From contig CANTFL010001449.1 of the NCBI GenBank assembly GCA_947650285.1, positions 186,001-250,000 on the forward strand: a stretch of 64,000 bases of DNA, read 5' to 3'. Each line of letters starts with the position of its first letter. Position 1 is the stretch's first letter. The notes below the pieces were generated by a model. That model was not told the DNA's origin. It saw nothing but the letters and a program-made list of their open reading frames with translations, and searched no databases. A program made the position numbers and the translations under genes. Of the stretch, positions 37,168 to 49,800 are shown piece by piece. This stretch comes from Hyaloperonospora brassicae (lineage: Eukaryota > Oomycota > Peronosporomycetes > Peronosporales > Peronosporaceae).

Positions 37168-39352
37168 GATGTAAGGCATCATACTCCGTCAATTGGTTGC
37201 CCATCTATCCTGAGGCAAGTTCGGCTGTGCATGAGGTAAGCATGTTTGCGAAGAGTAGCTGCTCGAACAGGAACGGCTACATGGCAAGCGGTACATCGAC
37301 AACGAACGCAATGGCACTCAACGACGTAAGGTAAGCAGTGACTCCTCTTTCCATTCAGTTAAGTAATCCATGATTGATACAATCAGCGGCGTACCAGTGG
37401 AAGTACACTATGTCGAAAGCTAGCGGAGAGGCCACCAGGATGATGGCGATGAGGATGGTGATGCGTGAACGGTACTTCCTGCGACGACCTGGTGAACGAG
37501 TGCCGGAAAACGAACACAACAGATTATCTCTCGCATTGGCAGCACTCTGGATTCGCCATCGGCTCTATGCCGCCGCGGCAAGAATTACTTCCCCTGATGG
37601 GTCCTCGTTTGCATGACGGGGGGCAAGGTCTGGCAGCTCCAGCGAGACTTGAGATCGAGGCGACAGCAACGATAGCGGTGGCGAGGACGGTCTTGATGTT
37701 CATCTTGACAAAATTTGGAGGCTTGACTTGTGCTGTTTACGGTGAAATGCAGAATGATCCTTTCGCCGGCGCTGCTCAAGCGTTGAAAGTGCTTCAGCGA
37801 CGCGTGGATTCTACGATAGGATCATCTCTAGTACCATACAACGATACAACGGAGCAGAGTAGCCCCATCCCGCGAATACATGCCAAACCTTTGTGCGAAC
37901 AGGTAAGTGGGTTGTGGGTTGCGATACGTCGGCTTTGCCCGCGTAGACCAAGCGGGTCTCATCTATCGAAGAGTCAAGAGCAATGAACCCACAGCGAAGA
38001 TCCAGCAACACGAAGGGACACATCGATCGAATGAGCTGAATAAAGAAGAGACGTGTCATCCCGTGGTGACATTCCGAGCACTTCGCATGCAAGTTGGTGC
38101 TCCGTGATTTGCAGTCTGCTGCCTCTGCAAACGTAGAGTCGATCCCGTTGCAATGACTGTCGCTACGACTTCATGCCCGTTAGCGTCACGCGTTTAAAGG
38201 TCTGTCGTCACTTCGATCAGCTGCATCTACTACGAAAGCAAGAGTCGTTTCGACCCATGCCTGGGCTTGCCTGTCATCAGCTTTCCTATGCACAGCTTGT
38301 ACCCCGTTTGACGCAGACTGAGTAGGACTTGAGCGCCAATCACATCTGCAACCAGCAAATCAAAACGTCGGCCGATGTTTCGGGCGTTTGTTTGTGTGCA
38401 AGTATGACTGGGCATTGCCTGAGAGCTGCATGGACACGTCATGAATTGAAAAGGGCTCTACAAGCTTCGGCGCTCATCATTCGCGAGTAGCCGGTGGGTG
38501 TCACAACAGGGGTCACTGAATCGAGTGTCGTGTTGTACGTGAAGCATTGCTTCTGTTCATGGCGACCTGTGAGCAGACGGGATACACAGCGGTAGTTTTG
38601 GAGACCTCCAGTAGCTGGAATGCGGCAAATCGTCGACCGAACAGTCTCGCGACCAGCGCCGAAGAGAGCGCATCAGCGCCCGCAATGTGACAACTACGAT
38701 TCATGTCGGTAAGAAAGACGCATTTACTATGCCAATGCACGCTATCAGTGAGGGTACGCAGACGTTGCTGTCAACAACGCCGGCGCTTGGAGCTCGACAT
38801 TTCGCTTGGCGGATCCATGTCGCGACACCGAGACATGGAGACGAAAATCTTGCGGCCGAGCAACCGACCGCGCCGTCGTGGAGAGCTACGGAAACATCCA
38901 GTGCATCCCATCGATTGCTTGGAGTTGACGTCGACGATCGGTATGTCTCTTGAGGTCGACACCAATACGTACAGAGTGGAGACACGTTCGGGGGTTCTTT
39001 TCTGATTCTTTAACGACATTGCGATTGTCCACACAGATACATACCACGCGGTACCAAACGGACAAAGAAAAGCCCGAAAAACGACAATGTGATGGTTCAT
39101 AGAGATGCATACCACGCGGCGGTACCAAGCGGACAAAGAAAGACCCGAAAACGGCCGCCTCAGCCCTAGCAGATAGATAGACCAGTCGTGGTTGCAACAC
39201 ACGATGTTATGACACAGCCCAAAAAGCAGGTGGTTTCTTTTCCTCCATCATTAGCAACGAACAATAAGGGCTGCTCTAGTTAAAGGGTTACGCCAAACAC
39301 CTGGGAAAGGATGATGCCATTGGTGTAGGCTATCAATCGGGGGAGTGCATAC
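37168..39352 (+). repeat. Array copy 8
   Basis: Carries right-half variants plus GTCGCTACG near 38159, which also occurs in copies 5, 9 and 10. Confidence 0.95.
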
Positions 39353-41537
39353 GATGTAAGGCATCATACTCCGTCAATTGGTTGCCCATCTATCCTGAGG
39401 CAAGTTGGGCTGCGCATGAGGTAAGCATGTTTGCGAAGAGTAGCTGCTCGAACAGGAACGGCTACATGGTAAGCGGTACATCGACAACGAACGCAATGGC
39501 ACTCAACGACGTAAGGTAAGCAGTGACTCCTCTTTCCATTCAGTTAAGTAATCCATGATTGATACAATCAGCGGCGTACCAGTGGAAGTACACTATGTCG
39601 AAAGCTAGCGGAGAGGCCACCAGGATGATGGCGATGAGGATGGTGATGCGTGAACGGTGCTTCCTGCGACGACCTGGTGAACGAGTGCCGGAAAACGAAC
39701 ACAACAGATTATCTCTCGCATTGGCAGCACTCTGGATTCGCCATCGGCTCTATGCCGCCGCGGCAAGAATTACTTCCCCTGATGGGTCCTCGTTTGCATG
39801 ACGGGGGGCAAGGTCTGGCAGCTCCAGCGAGACTTGAGATCGAGGCGACAGCAACGATAGCGGTGGCGAGGACGGTCTTGATGTTCATCTTGACAAAATT
39901 TGGAGGCTTGACTTGTGCTGTTTACGGTGAAATGCAGAATGATCCTTTCGCCGGCGCTGCTCAAGCGTTGAAAGTGCTTCAGCGACGCGTGGATTCTACG
40001 ATAGGATCATCTCTAGTACCATACAACGATACAACGGAGCAGAGTAGCCCCATCCCGCGAATACATGCCAAACCTTTGTGCGAACAGGTAAGTGGGTTGT
40101 GGGTTGCGATACGTCGGCTTTGCCCGCGTAGACCAAGCGGGTCTCATCTATCGAAGAGTCAAGAGCAATGAACCCACAGCGAAGATCCAGCAACACGAAG
40201 GGACACATCGATCGAATGAGCTGAATAAAGAAGAGACGTGTCATCCCGTGGTGACATTCCGAGCACTTCGCATGCAAGTTGGTGCTCCGTGATTTGCAGT
40301 CTGCTGCCTCTGCAAACGTAGAGTCGATCCCGTTGCAATGACTGTCGCTACGACTTCATGCCCGTTAGCGTCACGCGTTTAAAGGTCTGTCGTCACTTCG
40401 ATCAGCTGCATCTACTACGAAAGCAAGAGTCGTTTCGACCCATGCCTGGGCTTGCCTGCCATCAGCTTTCCTATGCACAGCTTGTACCCCGTTTGACGCA
40501 GACTGAGTAGGACTTGAGCGCCAATCACATCTGCAACCAGCAAATCAAAACGTCGGCCGATGTTTCGGGCGTTTGTTTGTGTGCAAGTATGACTGGGCAT
40601 TGCCTGAGAGCTGCATGGACACGTCATGAATTGAAAAGGGCTCTACAAGCTTCGGCGCTCATCATTCGCGAGTAGCCGGTGGGTGTCACAACAGGGGTCA
40701 CTGAATCGAGTGTCGTGTTGTACGTGAAGCATTGCTTCTGTTCATGGCGACCTGTGAGCAGACGGGATACACAGCGGTAGTTTTGGAGACCTCCAGTAGC
40801 TGGAATGCGGCAAATCGTCGACCGAACAGTCTCGCGACCAGCGCCGAAGAGAGCGCATCAGCGCCCGCAATGTGACAACTACGATTCATGTCGGTAAGAA
40901 AGACGCATTTTCTATGCCAATGCACGCTATCAGTGAGGGTACGCAGACGTTGCTGTCAACAACGCCGGCGCTTGGAGCTCGACATTTCGCTTGGCGGATC
41001 CATGTCGCGACACCGAGACATGGAGACGAAAATCTTGCGGCCGAGCAACCGACCGCGCCGTCGTGGAGAGCTACGGAAACATCCAGTGCATCCCATCGAT
41101 TGCTTGGAGTTGACGTCGACGATCGGTATGTCTCTTGAGGTCGACACCAATACGTACAGAGTGGAGACACGTTCGGGGGTTCTTTTCTGATTCTTTAACG
41201 ACATTGCGATTGTCCACACAGATACATACCACGCGGTACCAAACGGACAAAGAAAAGCCCGAAAAACGACAATGTGATGGTTCATAGAGATTTATACCAC
41301 GCGGCGGTACCAAGCGGACAAAGAAAGACCCGAAAACGGCCGCCTCAGCCCTAGCAGATAGATAGACCAGTCGTGGTTGCAACACACGATGTTATGACAC
41401 AGCCCAAAAAGCAGGTGGTTTCTTTTCCTCCATCATTAGCAACGAACAATAAGGGCTGCTCTAGTTAAAGGGTTACGCCAAACACCTGGGAAAGGATGAG
41501 GCCATTGGTGTAGGCTATCAATCGGGGGAGTGCATAC
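39353..41537 (+). repeat. Array copy 9
   Basis: Shares GTTGGGCTGCGC (near 39405) with distant copy 2, and shares CTGCCATC (near 40457) with its neighbour, copy 10. Confidence 0.95.
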
Positions 41538-43721
41538 GATGTAAGGCATCATACTCCGTCAATTGGTTGCCCATCTATCCTGAGGCAAGTTCGGCTGTGC
41601 ATGAGGTAAGCATGTTTGCGAAGAGTAGCTGCTCGAACAGGAACGGCTACATGGTAAGCGGTACATCGACAACGAACGCAATGGCACTCAACGACGTAAG
41701 GTAAGCAGTGACTCCTCTTTCCATTCAGTTAAGTAATCCATGATTGATACAATCAGCGGCGTACCAGTGGAAGTACACTATGTCGAAAGCTAGTGGAGAG
41801 GCCACCAGGATGATGGCGATGAGGATGGTGATGCGTGAACGGTACTTCCTGCGACGACCTGGTGAACGAGTGCCGGAAAACGAACACAACAGATTATCTC
41901 TCGCATTGGCAGCACTCTGGATTCGCCATCGGCTCTATGCCGCCGCGGCAAGAATTACTTCCCCTGATGGGTCCTCGTTTGCATGACGGGGGGCAAGGTC
42001 TGGCAGCTCCAGCGAGACTTGAGATCGAGGCGACAGCAACGATAGCGGTGGCGAGGATGGTCTTGATGTTCATCTTGACAAAATTTGGAGGCTTGACTTG
42101 TGCTGTTTACGGTGAAATGCAGAATGATCCTTTCGCCGGCGCTGCTCAAGCGTTGAAAGTGCTTCAGCGACGCGTGGATTCTACGATAGGATCATCTCTA
42201 GTACCATACAACGATACAACGGAGCAGAGTAGCCCCATCCCGCGAATACATGCCAAACCTTTGTGCGAACAGGTAAGTGGGTTGTGGGTTGCGATACGTC
42301 GGCTTTGCCCGCGTAGACCAAGCGGGTCTCATCTATCGAAGAGTCAAGAGCAATGAACCCACAGCGAAGATCCAGCAACACGAAGGGACACATCGATCGA
42401 ATGAGCTGAATAAAGAAGAGACGTGTCATCCCGTGGTGACATTCCGAGCACTTCGCATGCAAGTTGGTGCTCCGTGATTTGCAGTCTGCTGCCTCTGCGA
42501 ACGTAGAGTCGATCCCGTTGCAATGACTGTCGCTACGACTTCATGCCCGTTAGCGTCACGCGTTTAAAGGTCTGTCGTCACTTCGATCAGCTGCATCTAC
42601 TACGAAAGCAAGAGTCGTTTCGACCCATGCCTGGACTTACCTGCCATCAGCTTTCCTATGCACAGCTTGTACCCCGTTTGACGCAGACTGAGTAGGACTT
42701 GAGCGCCAATCACATCTGCAACCATCAAATCAAAACGTCGGCCGATGTTTCGGGCGTTTGTTTGTGTGCAAGTATGACTGGGCATTGCCTGAGAGCTGCA
42801 TGGACACGTCATGAATAGAAAAGGGCTCTACAAGCTTCGGCGCTCATCATTCGCGAGTAGCCGGTGGGTGTCACAACAGGGGTCACTGAATCGAGTGTCG
42901 TGTTGTACGTGAAGCATTGCTTCTGTTCATGGCGACCTGTGAGCAGACGGGATACACAGCGGTAGTTTTGGAGACCTCCAGTAGCTGGAATGCGGCAAAT
43001 CGTCGACCGAACAGTCTCGCGACCAGCGCCGAAGAGAGCGCATCAGCGCCCGTAATGTGACAACTACGATTCATGTCGGTAAGAAAGACGCATTTTCTAT
43101 GCCAATGCACGCTATCAGTGAGGGTACGCAGACGTTGCTGTCAACAACGCCGGCGCTTGGAGCTCGACATTTCGCTTGGCGGATCCATGTCGCGACACCG
43201 AGGCATGGAGACGAAAATCTTGCGGCCGAGCAACCGACCGCGCCGTCGTGGAGAGCTACGGAAACATCCAGTGCATCCCATCGATTGCTTGGAGTTGATG
43301 TCGACGATCGGTATGTCTCTTGAGGTCGACACCAATACGTACAGAGTGGAGACACGTTCGGGGGTTCTTTTCTGATTCTTTAACGACATTGCGATTGTCC
43401 ACACAGATACATACCACGCGGTACCAAACGCACAAAGAAAAGCCCGAAAAACGACAATGTGATGGTTCATAGAGATTTATACCACGCGGCGGTACCAAGC
43501 AGACAAAGAAAGACCCGAAAACGGCCGCCTCAGCCCTAGCAGATAGATAGACCAGTCGTGGTTGCAACACACGATGTTATGACACAGCCCAAAAAGCAGG
43601 TGGTTTCTTTTCCTCCATCATTAGCAACGAACAATAAGGGCTGCTCTAGCTAAAGGGTTACGCCAAACACCTGGGAAAGGATGATGCCATTGGTGTAGGC
43701 TATCAATCGGGGGGGTGCATA
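41538..43721 (+). repeat. Array copy 10
   Basis: The most divergent full copy, with private changes near 42497, 42633, 42725, 42817 and 43431. Its last bases run into the degraded tract. Confidence 0.95.
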
Positions 43722-43905
43722 CGATGTAAGGCATCATCCTCCGTAAATTGGTCCCCCCTCTTTCTTAGGGAAGGTTGGGGGGGGCAGGGGGGAAGCTTTT
43801 TTGGGAGGGGAGGCGGCCCGAAAGGGAAGGGCAAAATGGGAGGGGGCCCCCAAAAAAAAAACAAAAGGCACCCAAAGAAGTAAGGGAAGGAGGGGCCCCC
43901 CCTTC
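43710..43905. other. Degraded, homopolymer-rich tract, probable sequencing or consensus failure
   Basis: The tract aligns base for base with the start of the array unit, but many bases are replaced by runs of G, C, A or T. Overall length is kept to within one base: the following landmark is at 43928, against 43929 expected. Mutation does not normally keep length while scrambling sequence in this way, so I read it as low-quality base calls rather than biology. Confidence 0.85.
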
Positions 43906-43977
43906 CATTCAGTTAAGTAATCCATGATTGATACAATCAGCGGCGTACTAGTGGAAGTACACTATGTCGGAAGCTAG
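43722..43977 (+). repeat. Array copy 11, partial, right edge
   Basis: Clean homology to the unit resumes at CCTTCCATTCAG (about 43902) and ends at AAGCTAG (43971-43977). The first 180 bases are degraded. Confidence 0.9.
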
Positions 43978-44119
43978 CTGAAATACATTCATGTTTTGTT
44001 CCATGAGTGGTACATCTTTTTGACTCTGCCGGTCTTCTTAACGCATCCGGCAATAGGTTTGTCCACGGTGTCGTGTTCGTAGATATAGTGATATGATGTG
44101 AAGTCGTACTCACGATCGA

Positions 44120-45030
44120 TTATCGTATAATAGCATCACACTCACTCGAGGAGCTGTGAAAGATTCCAAACGCTTCAGGACCTTTATCCGATAGCAACCT
44201 GATTAACTGGCCGTAGGAATCTTTTCGGCCGATTGAACTAGCTGGTACCTGTTTTGTACACTCGGAGCCAATTTGAAAAGAGGCTGATATCAAACGACTC
44301 GTCCGAATCCAGGACGAAGAAATCATCATTGTAAATTTTATTTTCTCCCGTGTAGTTGATTTCAACTAATACAACTTTCTTCGCCGCTATAGATGCGCCT
44401 GTTGCTAGGTGTACCTTTATCCTTGTTATAGAGGGTCCTTCATTCAGCGACATTAAGCCAACGATACTTCAGGGACTGCCGTCAAATACCCCACATTCAC
44501 ATTGGGCTCGAAAAGCTGTGTATTTTGGCACATCGATCTTCAAGATATTGAGGTGCCCGCATCACCAGGTACCCAACACAAAAGACTTTGTGTTGGATAC
44601 AACTTTCGTCAGGAGGTCGGCGAGGTTTTCGGCTTTGCTATAAAGCAGAGATCTCCGCCCCGACTCGATCCAACCGTTTTTTTACGATCAAATGCGCTGT
44701 TGCGGATGTGCAGCAACGTCGAATATGCATCTTGGGCTCTTCTTCGCCGACCGACGATCGATACGTTGTTTTGCACATGATCCTAGATATGGCTTACAGA
44801 ACTCACGGGCGTCGTGCCTTGTCTTTTGCAGTGACTTACATTGGTGCATCGTTTGCATGTTGAAGAGTAAGGTATTTCGCTTCTTACGAAGGAGCGGTCC
44901 ATTGATCTCGCACATCAGCCTCCACCATCTTATCGTTCCGGAGACGATAGCACTCCGTTTTTACTTGGTCCTGGTTCGAAACGAAGTAATCCTCTTCCGG
45001 CAACGACACCGCTTGTTCTAACATATTCAT
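44120..45030 (-). pseudogene. Ty3/gypsy gag-protease relic
   Basis: The minus-strand frame at 44453-44238 reads as a retropepsin fold: HLATGASI near the start, then DDFFVLDSDESFDISLF and NWLRVYKTG. This resembles the aspartic protease block that precedes reverse transcriptase in Ty3/gypsy elements. The region upstream (44460-45030, minus) probably represents the gag end, but no clear zinc knuckle is seen. No matching reverse transcriptase is adjacent; toward lower coordinates the satellite array starts after about 140 bp. It is therefore a truncated fragment. Confidence 0.55.
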
Positions 45031-45225
45031 GGGAGAGGCTAAAAACACCGGTGATCATCACTCAATACACCAGCGCTTATACCATTGTTATTTATGTTCA
45101 TATGACAGCGGTGGTATCACATTTAGGCCACGTCCACTCGAATATTACAGGATAGGATGAACAGAAATGCACCTGTAACATAGCCACGTCAATTCAGATA
45201 GAAATTCCTAACTATCTAATGCCTG

Positions 45226-46873
45226 ATGATGGCCCCTTCATCCGCCTCCACTACTGCCGCCGCCACGGCTACGGTAGTTGATGATGATACTGATTATGTC
45301 GTCGCTGCCAATCAGGTTACGTTCCAAGTTGATGCTGGCACTAATTTTGCCACCGCTGATATCTCATGGATTGATGAAGAATCTTCACCGGTCGGGCCTT
45401 TTAACAGTCACAAGACGGCTGTAGAGGCTTGAAATCAGTACGCCGTACGTCAAGCTTTTGCCATTAGCGGAGCCCTCAGCCGTTCGATCAGTCCCAAGCG
45501 CATTATTCACACATGTTCGCAGAGAAAAAATTAAAGGAGATCCCACAGTCGGCTCACGTCAACGCGAGATCGCGGAACAAAAAAGATTGGATGTTCATAC
45601 GAGCTCGTGATCATGTATGACAAGCACGCCCCAGAAGGAAGTGTCTGGTCAACGCTTTGTGCGAACCACTGCCACACAGGTAACTCCCGTTGAATCCGCA
45701 TGACCACGCTCTCAGCGCTACTCGCGGCGCGACGTGTGACGCGAGAAATTAACGATATTATGTCTAAGGTCGTCCAGATTCATCAAGATGGGTCTGCTCC
45801 ACAGTTATGTGCGCGTGTTGAAGTCATATACAGCGGTCATGGTCTGTTATTTCGTATGTATATAGTTTATATAGGTTATTGTTAACCGGTTTAAGGACGC
45901 GGGTGACCTTATAAATGCAAGGGGTGTCCACAATATCGTTCAGAAGGCAAACGAAATGGAACTTGGTAGATAAATTGCACATTGAAGCCCTGCTGCAGAT
46001 CATGAAGGACAGCATATCTAACCACGGTTGTATTGGACCAAGACAATCACGTTCGACACATATGCTGGTAGCCCGAGCTTACCATGGACAAAACAAATCG
46101 TCATCACGATATTTTTATGATTGACTGCACATACAAGACGAATGCCTACAGCATCCCGCACCTGCATGTTGTTGGATTTGCTAGTACTAACCGATTTTTT
46201 TACTCAGTTGGATTCATGGACGATGAAGCATTTGTGGATTATTAGTGGATGATATATGAGATCGATAGGATATTCCAGGACATCCGAAATTTTTTTTGTT
46301 AATTGCGACCTTGAACTCATTAACGCAATTGCGGGGAGAGGCCTCACGCATTGATTGATATATGCAGTTTCCACATCGCAAACAACATCATCACCCGATG
46401 TATACACATTTTTACGCATGCCGGCGAGGGGAGCTGCACAACCCTCATGTCACACTGAAAGCCTATTGAACAAACATTAATGAATCTTTGCCAGCACCTA
46501 CCCGCGATTGAGACGTATGAATATTCTCTCGTGCCGCTAAATTTATTCAACATAGATGTATGAACTTCTGATTATTTTTAAATACGAATTTAACGCTATC
46601 GCGTATCTCAACAAGAAGAAGTTTTCTCTTCGTTACCACTTGTCATCATTCAGCATCGACCAATACCAGCATCTTGAACATACGGTCGCCTCGCAAGTTA
46701 AGGGAGCGCCCTACAATATATCAAGATTCGAATCAACAGGACAAGCGGCACAACACTCGACGTCTACAAATCAATTTTTTCGAGGTATCGATTATAATGT
46801 TAAGGTAATTAGTGAAACGATGGCAAAGGGGATATTCGAGATACTCACCAAATTATCTGGCAAGGTAATTTAG
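45226..46873 (+). pseudogene. Broken MULE transposase with FAR1-like N-terminus
   Basis: The first frame (45226-45432) ends GPFNSHKTAVEA followed by a stop and NQYAVRQAFAIS, the pattern of a FAR1-like domain ahead of a MULE transposase. A middle segment near 46085-46200 has DIFMIDCTYKTNAY, the MULE catalytic-core block with its first Asp. Near 46305-46420 a stop-broken stretch gives NCDLELINAIAGRG and LICSFHIANNIITRC, fitting the second Asp and the WHI-like block. The end (46556-46873) has HTVASQVKGAP and FESTGQ, matching the family's 'TSRVEGAH...STGDL' region. Several stops and frame changes make it inactive. Terminal repeats were not identified. Confidence 0.72.
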
Positions 46874-49800
46874 AAGCTGCATTACAATTTATTCCTTCAC
46901 GCGCTGGTGCTGCTCAAAACATATTACCTGCCATCTCTCGACCGCGATAGTCTAAACGAAATACACCGGATGCTACGCTAGGGTTCATGGAATTCCCTGC
47001 GCGCACGTCATCTGCGGACATATTGACAAAAAGGCCCATCGAATTTAGCAATTGTGAAAATCAATGAGATATGTATCATCTCGAGGACGACACATTCCCG
47101 ATGCAGATGCGATGGCTAAATTGCCTCCCTTCCGCATCCTTTAAACGACGCCTGGCAAGTAATTGCACAAAAAAACGGCAAAGCAGTATCCGTAAGAGTT
47201 TGAATTTTCTATGCGGAAGTGCAGAAGTAAGAAATCAGTCACCGCCACAGACCTGGTCACGACTGGCGCTGATGTCCTTCTAGCGCATTGATTGAGTTGG
47301 TTCAATCCGACGATGCGTTTATCAACATGATCACATCCTAGCTGCCGTCTCAGCTCACATATACTCTGTAACGAACCTCCAGCCATGCGTGGCCCTCGAC
47401 GCAGCACACACATCTGCAATGATTTCATCCTTTTCAGACCGCAATATCTCCGTTGGTGCCCCCAGGTACCATTTCCAGGCGTTATCTTTCTCCTGCGCCG
47501 TAGTACAAGTCCAATCTCCTCAACATATGACACGTAATTCGATTTTAAGCCGTGGGTGCATTTTCAAATACCTTATTTTGTGATTGATTTAGATTGGTTT
47601 GGTCTGACTATGATACAGGTGCATTTCTGAATAGCTTATCCGGTAATATTCGAAATGACGTGTCCTGGCTGCGTCATCATATTTGTTTTATAAACATTAA
47701 GTCGAATGGATAAAGGCGGGTGCATTGAGCAATTATGACCGGGTTTTTCAGCATCTCCCCATATTCATTCATTAACAGATAATATAGGTATTGACGGAAC
47801 AGTCCGCGAGACTTTGCGTGATAAAAGTACTAAACGTCTTTTCATGAACCGAGTTAGCTGTAATATATCTCGGTGGTGAATATAGTGGGATTAAGCGCGC
47901 ACGTCACATTAACTTTAAATGCATTTATGGTGATCTGATAGATATCTATGTACAACCCTTGGTGCTCAAAGAATGGATAAGTCGGGCTCCAACGGCCTCG
48001 AACAGCCAATACTCGTATGGGCCTCGGCTGTAATATCTCCTCTATATGCACTCAGCAAGGGAAACACCAAACGTGGGTCAATGAGTATATCATTGATTAT
48101 AGTCGCATTGATTATTAAAGCATTGTTGGCAATCACCTGTGACGCGCTCACCCCAATACAAATTGAAGCTCAGTAAGAGCTTGTTTATGTATGTATGCGG
48201 TTTTGTCTCTAGTTCATGCGTAGACACAACAGGGCATGTAGGTCTGTCGTTCCTGCACTGAAAAGTGATGCATATATTTAGATGCGCTATTGTACAGCAC
48301 ACTTATCAGCAACAAGAAATCAACAATCAGCGTCCCCGCTAACATTTGGTAGAACGGGAAGAAGAGTACTGGTTATAAATACAATATAGTGTACAGAAAG
48401 TGGAGAACGTGCAATCGTTCGATCAGGTTCTTTATGCAGAGTTGTCAGCACACGCTTATGTAAAGCGGTTGCCTTACTTGCAAGATCAGCCATCGTCGAT
48501 TTGTGTCGATAATACATCAAAAATTGAGTTGCTGAGCAGCACAACAAAACCGGTAACATTATTGTGGTCAGTTTATCCATCAACGTTCGATTAGTTATCT
48601 TCAAAAGCTGAACATTGATCCATCCCAATCGTTTACGTGAATCGCCATACATTCATTTGGATCTCAAGGTTAATTTGACTTGCCAAGGACTTAGCTCCGG
48701 AGTTCGCTCATCTATCATACGACATATAACACCACAACACATATATTGCAAGGTAACGCGCACATAATTTGTTACTATCACACCGGCATTGGGACACCTT
48801 TTAGATAAAGCCTCAGTTTATATAAATAGTACGATTTTACATCTGTGCAAGAAGTTGGAGCTAAAGGTAATGCAGATCGTCGAGATATTGACCACTTCGT
48901 TCTGCGCGAGACATACCCCAAGTTTTCTATCTGAAAAGGAAATAAGAGTAACAGTTCAGATGTAACAATTTCTTATACGATCTCGAAACACTGTTGAGAC
49001 AATTAAGGTGGATTACACAAAATTGGTGATTGGCAGATAAGTCATGTTGTCCAAAAGATATTCGATACAATCCCGTCATGTTCTAAAGGTTAGGAATAAT
49101 TGTTAGGCGGACTACATATTCTACTTTTGCCTCGAAAGGCGGGAAACGTTGCGCTTCTTCAGAAGCACGTTCGTGTGATTCATCTCTCTTTTATCTTCTA
49201 ATTAGGCATCACCGCGGGCTTTCTGTAGGGCAAAATTTTGCTATAATTCGACTTACCAAAAGTTGAAATTTACAGCGTAGAATTTTCGACATTGTCGGGC
49301 AGTCGATGTGTTGTGTGTAGCTTAAAATACAAAGGCTTGCTAAAAAATGACTCGATATTGCACATTTGGCAGTCGGCAAGGAGACGAAGAAATCATACAC
49401 TTCCAATCCGGGTTTCCCCCGAAAATGCACAAGCACATTTATCCGTCCACTCTATACACAATAAACTCATGCTTGTTCGTCGTTTCATGCGTTGGTACTT
49501 ACCTTGTTACAGTATAAGCTAATCGAGGTCATCATCACCTAGACAAAATCTTTCTATGATTCCTATGGCGCCACTCGTTGCATATGGTGCGCACAGAAGC
49601 CTATTAATGACCGGAGGAAGATAAAAGTTTCGACACCGACCTTGTCGTCTTACCAAGAATGACCTGCCATCTCGAGCTCAAAGACCTAAATCTAAAGCCA
49701 TTGATGCTGAGATCTAGTTTTCAATATTGACACCTTATGGTTTATTCTTGGTGAAAAGTAGCGACAAGAAATACTTGCGGATTGGCTGGAGCTGTAAAAC

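Larger units (their letters stand above)
21872..43977 (+). repeat. Tandem array: ten full and one partial copy of a 2185-bp unit
   Basis: Landmarks recur every 2185 bp at 22078, 24263, 26448, 28633, 30818 and 33003, then at 35188, 37374 (a 2186-bp step caused by one inserted A), 39559, 41744 and 43928. All copies are head-to-tail and differ only by scattered single-base changes. No 5S rRNA, snRNA or tRNA was recognised in the unit. Several plus-strand frames stay open for 80-173 codons, but changes between copies are mostly non-synonymous in those frames. I call it a satellite-like array of unknown content. An amplified gene or pseudogene remains possible. Confidence 0.97.

Noticed and set aside
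21872..43977. CRISPR array or rDNA/5S array
   Set aside because: The 2185-bp unit has no short repeat/spacer pattern, and no conserved rRNA, 5S or snRNA block was recognised in it.
48400..48594. Ty1/copia RNase H-like trace (ICVDNTSKIELLS)
   Set aside because: One short block without the preceding or following motifs of that domain; chance cannot be excluded.
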